This document shows positions 10,087 to 64,000 of a stretch of 64,000 bases of DNA, in pieces. The stretch spans positions 22,276,881 through 22,340,880 of the forward strand of contig CM055110.1 of the NCBI GenBank assembly GCA_029204225.1, in the 5' to 3' direction. The number at the start of each line of letters is the position of its first letter. Within the stretch, counting starts at the first letter, position 1. Source of the DNA: Diphasiastrum complanatum. Taxonomy: Eukaryota > Streptophyta > Lycopodiopsida > Lycopodiales > Lycopodiaceae. The position numbers were made by a program, and so were the translations under genes. The notes below the pieces were generated by a model, which made no database searches, was not told where the DNA came from, and saw only the letters and a program-made list of their open reading frames with translations.

Positions 10087-11660
10087 GAAACACATCAGGC
10101 AGCTGCTCAAGAAACACATCGTTAAATTCTTGCCTAAGTTTCCTAAAGGTTTCACCTTCAGATAAATTTTCTTGCTTTAGGTTGTTATACATTAATTCCA
10201 TTAGGAAATTGTAAAACTGGAAACTACATTCTTCATGATAAGAGAAATCTTTCAACCAACATAAATACGAGTTACAATCCACAATATCCATACATTTAAC
10301 AGTTTCTAGAGCAGAAAGCATATATGGAGAAGAAATATCCACATTCCCATTTAATTCTATGAGTAAGCCGTTATGTAAGAACAACAAACTGTGTTACATA
10401 GTTTTTCTTCAACGTCTCGTTCCTCTCATAGAACCACTCCTTGCCAAGTATTACATCTACCTTATCTAGATTCATAATATGAAAGTTTAATTTATCATTA
10501 TAGGCTTGGCAGATGTGAGACTATCCGGTCCCAAACTTGGCTTTCCGCTCCTGTTGCCAGCTTCACTGTATAACGGTGGTCACTTTGCTTTGTTTCCACC
10601 TTTAGCCTCTCCAACAAATTAGAGTTGATAAAATTATGTGTGGAACCATCATCAAATAAAATTGTTATTGCTTGGCCACCCACGACCCCCTTCATCCGAA
10701 TGAGGTCGTGAGGACCAAAAACAGCCATAATGAAACAACAATGCTCACACACAGAATTACCAGCAAAGGAAAGATCAACACAAGATATACTAGGGTTACC
10801 TAGCGTCTTAAAAGATGCCTCTTTCGCCTTCCTTTTCTTCAGACATTCCTTCGCGACATGACCTGGTTCCATGCAATTGAAGCATAGATTGTCACTTTTG
10901 GCTTTCATAAAGGTTTCCTAATCCATAGTAGATCTTTTCTATGATTTACTAGAACCAGAAGACCCTTCCTTTGCCTTATCCTTCCCTTTCTTTGGAAAGA
11001 AAGGCTTCTTACTCTTTACATCAGGCAAGACACCAGACTCGGGCTTGGCCATTATACGAGTATCATCGTAAATTCTGGCAACCGCATCCTCGAGGGTAAG
11101 AGGCTGGTTCCTCCTAACCTCTAGCTGGTAGTCTCTTGGCAACCCAAGAATAAAATGCAATTTTACCAAAAGAGGGTCTATTCTAGTTGCAAAACGAGAA
11201 TAAACCTCTTGAAACCCTTGTAAATATCCTAGGGGCCGGTTCCCCATATGTATCGTTGCATATTGACGATAAAATTCAAAGTCATCTAATATGGGAAGGA
11301 AGGCCGCCTTAAAGGCCTTACAAAAGTCTTCCCAATTTTTAGGTGCTTCAGGCTTACCCCTTAAATCTTGCCACCACGTAAAAGCTTTACCTCGCAAGTA
11401 CATGACGGCTAGATTGATCTTGTTGTCGTCGGATGAATCGTGCATGGAGAAGTGCAAGTTCCACTGGTCAATCCACGACAAGGGTTCTATCCTTCTTTTC
11501 CCCAGCGAAAAACTCAAGGGTGAACAAAGGTTGATGCAATAGCTGCCTTAACTGCGTCAATTCCTTCAAATCTTGCTGATCCCAAGCGTGTTTAGATTGC
11601 AAATCAACAATCTATTGTTGTAGATTGTTAATTGCAAGCAACAACGATTCGGAATCCAAG
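10087..11660 (-). pseudogene. G1 gag-protease polyprotein fragment
   Basis: Gag is at 11660-10939 with the Ty3-type block YLRGKAFTWWQDLRGK and FILGLPRDYQLEV. The CCHC zinc knuckle CFNCMEPGHVAKEC is near 10870. The aspartic protease follows with FDDGSTHNFINSNLLERL (10640) and VDVILGKEWFYER (10450). The pre-RT segment FNDVFLEQLPD ends at about 10100. In the catalytic triad D-D-G replaces the usual D-[ST]-G. Frame changes occur near 11500, 10920 and 10390, so it is not a functional polyprotein. Confidence 0.8.
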
Positions 11661-11672
11661 GTAGAGGATCAC

Positions 11673-11950
11673 TGCCTAGGCTCTCAGCCATCTCCCGCCT
11701 CAAGCTAACAATTATCCTGGCTGTGCACACCGCTCTCCATCCACCTTCTCCTAGGTAGATAGAATGGATGGCAAATGAGTCCTCCTTCCCTTGTATACCT
11801 CCAAGGTGGGAGACTCCAAGCCATGCGCACGTCCTAGATTACGACACGTGGCAACCATGACGGTTCACAAGTCAACGGTCAAGTCAACAGGCCCAGTCAT
11901 CGTCCAGTCTCCAGTTAGGTTTGGGACCCAAGGGAGTTGGGTCCCTAACA
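11673..11950 (-). repeat. G1 5' LTR, truncated
   Basis: The sense start TGTTAGGGACCCAACTCCCT is at 11950. It is homologous to the full 438-bp LTR at 47256-47693 but lacks the U5 end and the primer site, so gag follows almost directly. Confidence 0.7.
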
Positions 11951-12191
11951 ATAGTAGTCCTATTGAGGAGCATAAAGAGCATCTAGGAAAGATAATTTTG
12001 GGACAGAAGAAGCTCCAAGCCAAGTTGAAATATTTTGGAGATAGCTTATTCAAGAAATGGTCAAATTAATCTGGAGAGTCCACTTCCATTTTGACGTTAT
12101 AATGGGTAGAGATGCTGTGAAACTATGATTGGCACATGATGACACTAAAACCATTAAAAATACTAGCTTCAGAGGTCAGTAATTTTTGAAC
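11951..12191. other. Intron 12 start; possible RT scrap
   Basis: The plus strand reads SSPIEEHKEHLGKI..KKLQAKLKYF (11957-12050), faintly like the gypsy RT segment after YxDD. This is too short to be certain. Confidence 0.3.
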
Positions 12192-60507
<48,316 letters not shown>

Positions 60508-60535
60508 GCTTAGCCTTAAACAATAACCCTCAAAG

Positions 60536-60550
60536 AACCCTAAACCCTAA
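60536..60550 (-). promoter_or_regulatory. Double telo-box (AAACCCTAA) at the NOC1 5' end
   Basis: AACCCTAAACCCTAA lies 29 bp upstream of the ATG on the plus strand, with another AAACCCTAA at 60778-60786. Telo-boxes near the start of transcription are typical of plant translation-apparatus genes. The position close to the ATG suggests the 5' UTR or core promoter; the transcription start cannot be placed from sequence alone. Confidence 0.55.
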
Positions 60551-60835
60551 TTTCACATAGCATCAAAAGAATGTTCATGTGTTCCTTTCAACAGATAATT
60601 TCCGCTTCACCAGCGAAAGCTTGTGGATGGTGGTGATGATGGTGCTGCTGCACGATATGATGATTGAGAGCTGCTTGCAAACACTTCCATGCCAATACTC
60701 GCTGACACTTTCGCCTCACCTTCACCCTCTCCTCTGTTTGCTGCAAAACAGCAACAAACGCAATTATTAGATATTATAAACCCTAACTAAAACCCTGAAT
60801 TTAAAGTTCCCAAGTTGAAGTTTGACAGGCGTCTT

Positions 60836-60904
60836 GCCCATTTTCGGAGCTATTTAGCACGCGTCTTGCACGTCAAAGTTGACCTTGGGCCTATTTATTG
60901 GGCA
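60836..60904 (-). promoter_or_regulatory. Site II-type TGGGCC/TGGGCA elements upstream of NOC1
   Basis: TGGGCC is at 60886-60891 and TGGGCA at 60899-60904 on the plus strand; TGCCCA at 60835-60840 is the same element on the minus strand. They lie about 330-400 bp upstream of the NOC1 ATG. TGGGCY elements together with telo-boxes are known from promoters of plant ribosomal-protein and ribosome-biogenesis genes. The function here is inferred from context. Confidence 0.5.
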
Positions 60905-61499
60905 TTTTGTATTATGGAAGGCGCGGGCACCTTCATTATGCAATGAATACTTTGACTTTTTTTACATGTACTTTATAAAACATAATAAGCCCTTTGACTT
61001 TTTTTTACTAGTATGACAATGCCACGTGGCAGCCTGACACTTTACGCACAGGCTGAAAAGCGCATCACAAATTTCTTGAAAAAAATAGATGCATATTCTA
61101 TTTTTTGATCTGTTCAAAAAAATGGGCAAATAATCACAAAGTATCCATTAGTGAAATCAACGCTCAAAAGCAAACATATCTTGAAAAGCTTCATATTGAA
61201 TGGCAAATTACAATTGGACCAACGACTTGTTAATATTGGACTCATCCACAGTCAACATGACTATTTGGCTGCTTAACAATTGCATTTCACTATCAATTGT
61301 CAAGGAATGCATCTATGGCTTTTAAACAAAATTAAGCAAAAAGAAAAGTGGTGATAATTGCACCGTTGCACTAAGAAACATAGATTTGTCCAAAAGTAAA
61401 TATCAGATAGTGTCCTAATTCAAAGTCGAGGTATTGTAGGACTTAGAAACTTGATGTATCCATTTCTAGAAAAGGTGTCCGATATAAATCGCTTAATGC

Positions 61500-62288
61500 C
61501 CAACTACCCATGCCAAGTATGTTGAACATAGGCAAAATAAAAATATCTTCTGATATACTCATAAGTACCTGCAAGGACTAAAGTAGGAATGTCGGAATCC
61601 AAAAAGCAGGCTACCCAGGAGTACCATGAGAATTGGGAGCTATGACTATGAAGTTGCATGGAAGAGGTGACTATCATATGAGAGTATATGTCTGTAGAAA
61701 GTGTCAAAGCTCTCTGGATCTATTTTGTGAGCCGGAAGAGGGCATCGACCGATAAGGAAAGAACTGCCAAACTCGACAATGGTAATTTGATGTGGAATTG
61801 AGGGCTTGGCCTACATCATCCAAAATAGTATTTCTATTTCTACAACAAGGCTTTGAAAGTATTAAAGATCATAACTTTGGTCTTCAAAATATTCACCCTC
61901 AATCTACATTTAGTGCAAAAAGTGTCCAGACTATTCAAGTGTCATTAAAGCCCCTCTCTAGTTGGTGAGACTAGAGCCACATCATCAGCATATATTAGGT
62001 TGGTAGAAATATTTCCAAGACCACAACCGAAGCTCCATCTCAATTAGTAACGTCCTCGAAGTCATCAATATACAAACCAAAGAGAGTAGGTGAAAGAGAG
62101 TACCCATCTTCAATCCTTCACAAAATGCCATCACTACCAATAATGTATTTGTAGTCCCACGACCTCTATATAAGCAAGGGCCATAGAAATTAGTTGAAGA
62201 GTTTCTTGATGTCCACAAAGCAACAATAAACTCTCTCTCATCTGTGCTTGCTCAATAATGGACCTGAGGGTAATTATATGATCTATGG
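61500..62288 (-). pseudogene. LINE F reverse-transcriptase relic
   Basis: Minus strand: TIDHIITLRSIIEQAQMRE (62285-62230), FGLYIDDFEDVTN (62090), LYADDVALVSPTREGL (61985; YADD catalytic box), HLNSLDTFCTKCRLRVNILK, TKVMIFNTF (61850). It is closely similar to LINE B RT. It is interrupted on its 5' side by G6 at 62289. Stops are present, including two (TAA TGA) after EGL. Confidence 0.72.
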
Positions 62289-62845
62289 TGTCATGTGCCA
62301 TACCTCTCAATCCAAGCCAAGCAAGCTAGAACAAGGAGGCAACCACCACACCTATGTTGAAGAGAACCAAAGATGAAGAATAACCACAAGCTACCACAAA
62401 GCTCATATCAAAGTGAAGCTCAAGAGGAGATGGATTTAATAATAGAGGGTGATGAGTACATGAATTCATGTGATGGGGCACATGAGACCTAGCAAGATCA
62501 AGATCCCAAGGCTCACATTTACAAAGGAGAAAGAGGAGATGGAGCTCCTAGTTCTGTCAATTGCATATGAGCCAAAAGATTCCAAAAGTGATGTCTCTTG
62601 TCTACTTATAGACAAGTTCCCTAACTTAACTTAACATAACTATCTTGAAGGATAGTTAGCCCTTGTTAAGTATTATTTAACCTACATTGGGCCCTTAGTG
62701 GCCTATTATCCTTATTTATTACTTTGAAGGGCCTAAAGAGGGAAACGTCTTGCTCTTAAGGCTAACAGTTCCTTTTGGGCCTACAGAGCTTATAATGGAT
62801 ATTTTAAGGCATTGATAGACATTGATGTACTAGACGTACATGACA
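62289..62845 (-). repeat. G6 3' LTR (557 bp)
   Basis: The sense start TGTCATGTACGTCTAGTAC (62845) directly follows the polypurine tract and the end is GGCACATGACA (62289). Termini TGTCATG...CATGACA form a 7-bp inverted repeat with TG...CA ends. Confidence 0.78.
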
Positions 62846-62929
62846 ATCCCCCCACTTAGACATTTTTGTCCTCAAAAATGAAGACATCCGCTTAATAGCT
62901 CTAGTAATACAGCTAAGTAGTATCAATTG

Positions 62930-64000
62930 AGAATGTCATTCCCAACAACTTCATGGCAATAGTCATGGCCACTTTTGAATAAACGAGCTGTTGACCCAAG
63001 AATTGCCTTCATCGGGAAGGTTCTTCCAGTGAATTAGATATTCTTTGATGAGCTTCTCATTTCGCAATACCTTGTCCCGATATCCAACAATTTTGGCTGG
63101 TTCTAGAACCATATTACCCTCAAGATCCAACTGTGGTAGAGTTCTCCCAAACTCCTCTTTAGAAGAGATACATGGAACACACGATACATACGGGTCGTTG
63201 ATGGTAGATCCAGTTCGTAATTCAACTCTCCAATCTTCTTCACAATCTTGAAGAGTTCATAAAATCTCGGAGCCAACTTTCCGCTTTGAGTTTCCTTCAG
63301 CTTAGTGTATCTATAAGGTTGTAACCTTAAATACACAAAATCCCCTTCAACAAAATCACGAAAAGTCCATTTTTGATCAGCATATTGTTTCATTCGTATC
63401 TGTGCTGCTTTAATACGCTCCTGATTGGCTCTCAGAATATCATTCATGTGCTGAATCTGGTCCACAACTGCTGGAACTACAACCTCTGACAAATCCGCAC
63501 TAATGGGTTGTAATGGTTCATGGCCATATAATGCAAAGAAAGGTGTCATACCAATTGACACATGTGGAGTACTATTATAACAAAATTCAGCAAGGTACAA
63601 CCAATCAACCCACTTTGTCTAGTGATTCGAAACAAAATGTCGCAAATAACACTCCAACCATTGGTTGACCCTTTCCGTTTGTCCATCAGTTTCTAGATGA
63701 AATGATGTACTTAAGCACATTTTAGTGCCCAACCTGTCTATTAAGACCTTCCAAAAAGTGGAAATAAACCTGCCATCTCTATCACTCACTATCTCCTTCG
63801 GTATTCCATGTAACTTGAAAACATTCTTCAAAAATATTTGTGCTATTTGGGCTGCATTATCAATAGTTTTATAAGGTAGGAAATGTGCATATTTTGTAAG
63901 CTGATCCACCACCACATAGATACCATCATATCCCCCAGTCGTTGTTGGCAAGAAAGGTATAAAATCCATACTAATACTTGTCCAACGTTGTGTAGGAATA
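62930..64000 (-). pseudogene. G6 integrase with chromodomain, one stop codon
   Basis: Core: MDFIPFLPTTTGGYDGIYVV (first Asp), IVSDRDGRFISTFWKVL (second Asp), FHLETDGQTERVNQ (third, Glu). An in-frame TAG near 63616 separates VSNH from TKWVDWLYLAEFCYNSTPH. The 63600-63103 frame carries GDFVYLRLQPYR, GKLAPRFYELFKIVKKIGEL (GPY/F-type block) and RVFHVSLLKRSLG. After a further frame change the chromodomain reads VLRNEKLIKEYLIHWKNLPD (about 63060-63000). The catalytic triad is intact. Confidence 0.83.

Larger units (their letters stand above)
10087..11950 (-). mobile_element. Gypsy G1, 5' part with partial LTR
   Basis: The sense order on the minus strand is: 5' LTR portion (11950-11673), gag, CCHC knuckle, protease and the protease-RT linker, truncated at 10087 by the GA run next to the hAT end. 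RT, integrase and 3' LTR are missing. The LTR portion matches the G5 LTR at 47431-47693. Confidence 0.8.
60508..61490. other. NOC1 5' flank and upstream spacer
   Basis: It contains the telo-boxes and TGGGC elements listed above. Beyond about 60950 it is AT-rich without recognisable features. Whether the leader contains an intron cannot be decided. Confidence 0.45.
62289..64000 (-). mobile_element. Gypsy G6 chromovirus, 3' part, runs off the window
   Basis: Sense on minus: integrase core (63969-63619), GPY/F region (63600-63160), chromodomain (about 63110-62930), polypurine tract AAGTGGGGGGAT (62846-62857) and 3' LTR (62845-62289). It is inserted in LINE F. RT and the 5' LTR must lie beyond 64000. 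Confidence 0.85.

Overview
This is nuclear DNA of a land plant with a large, transposon-rich genome. It has GT-AG spliced genes with very long introns, chromodomain-bearing Ty3/gypsy elements, hAT transposons, APE-type LINEs and long CT/GA microsatellites. A fern or similar large-genome lineage would fit, but that is a weak inference because no organism-specific marker is visible.

The only host gene I can support lies on the minus strand and covers nearly the whole window. It starts at 60507, and twelve consecutive exons can be placed down to 12192. They join to exactly 2088 nt (696 codons) with compatible phases and GT-AG borders. The product is a NOC1/Mak21/CEBPZ-type ribosome-biogenesis factor (SWA2 in Arabidopsis). 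The last third of the protein must lie to the left of the window. Five small introns (134-220 bp) and two medium ones (761 and 962 bp) alternate with giant ones: intron 1 is 7.5 kb, intron 3 is 15.2 kb, intron 4 is 8.8 kb, intron 8 is 12.2 kb and intron 12 is at least 12.2 kb. Almost everything else is transposon sequence inside those introns. The 5' flank carries telo-boxes and TGGGCC/A (site II-like) elements, the usual promoter module of plant ribosome-biogenesis genes.

Layout. 1-12.19 kb (intron 12): a degenerate hAT (alpha copy 1), a complete-looking 6.14 kb hAT (beta, 3690-9830) inserted in a TA array, another alpha-type hAT tip, and a 5' piece of a gypsy element with its LTR. 14.0-26.2 kb (intron 8): a head-to-tail array of one LINE family, each unit starting directly after the CT-repeat tail of the previous one; one unit contains only ORF1. 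27.6-36.4 kb (intron 4): a truncated minus-strand gypsy element (G2) and a hAT relic. 36.5-51.65 kb (intron 3): a gypsy relic (G4) interrupted by a younger LTR element with two LTRs (G3) that lacks recognisable RT/RNase H/integrase core and instead has long ORFs of unknown nature, then a rearranged gypsy element (G5). 52.0-59.5 kb (intron 1): two oppositely oriented alpha hAT copies meeting at a TA palindrome, an LTR relic, a further hAT relic and a gypsy integrase/chromodomain relic. 60.8-64 kb lies upstream of the gene: a LINE relic interrupted by a gypsy chromovirus (G6) that runs off the window.

Most noteworthy: (1) a plant LINE family whose copies begin and end in CT microsatellites and form head-to-tail arrays, suggesting CT-tract targeting; (2) a hAT element with a second, divergent small gene and an AT-hook-bearing transposase tail; (3) hAT tips facing each other across TA arrays at two loci. 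All element and family names used here (alpha, beta, G1-G8, LINE A-G) are local labels.
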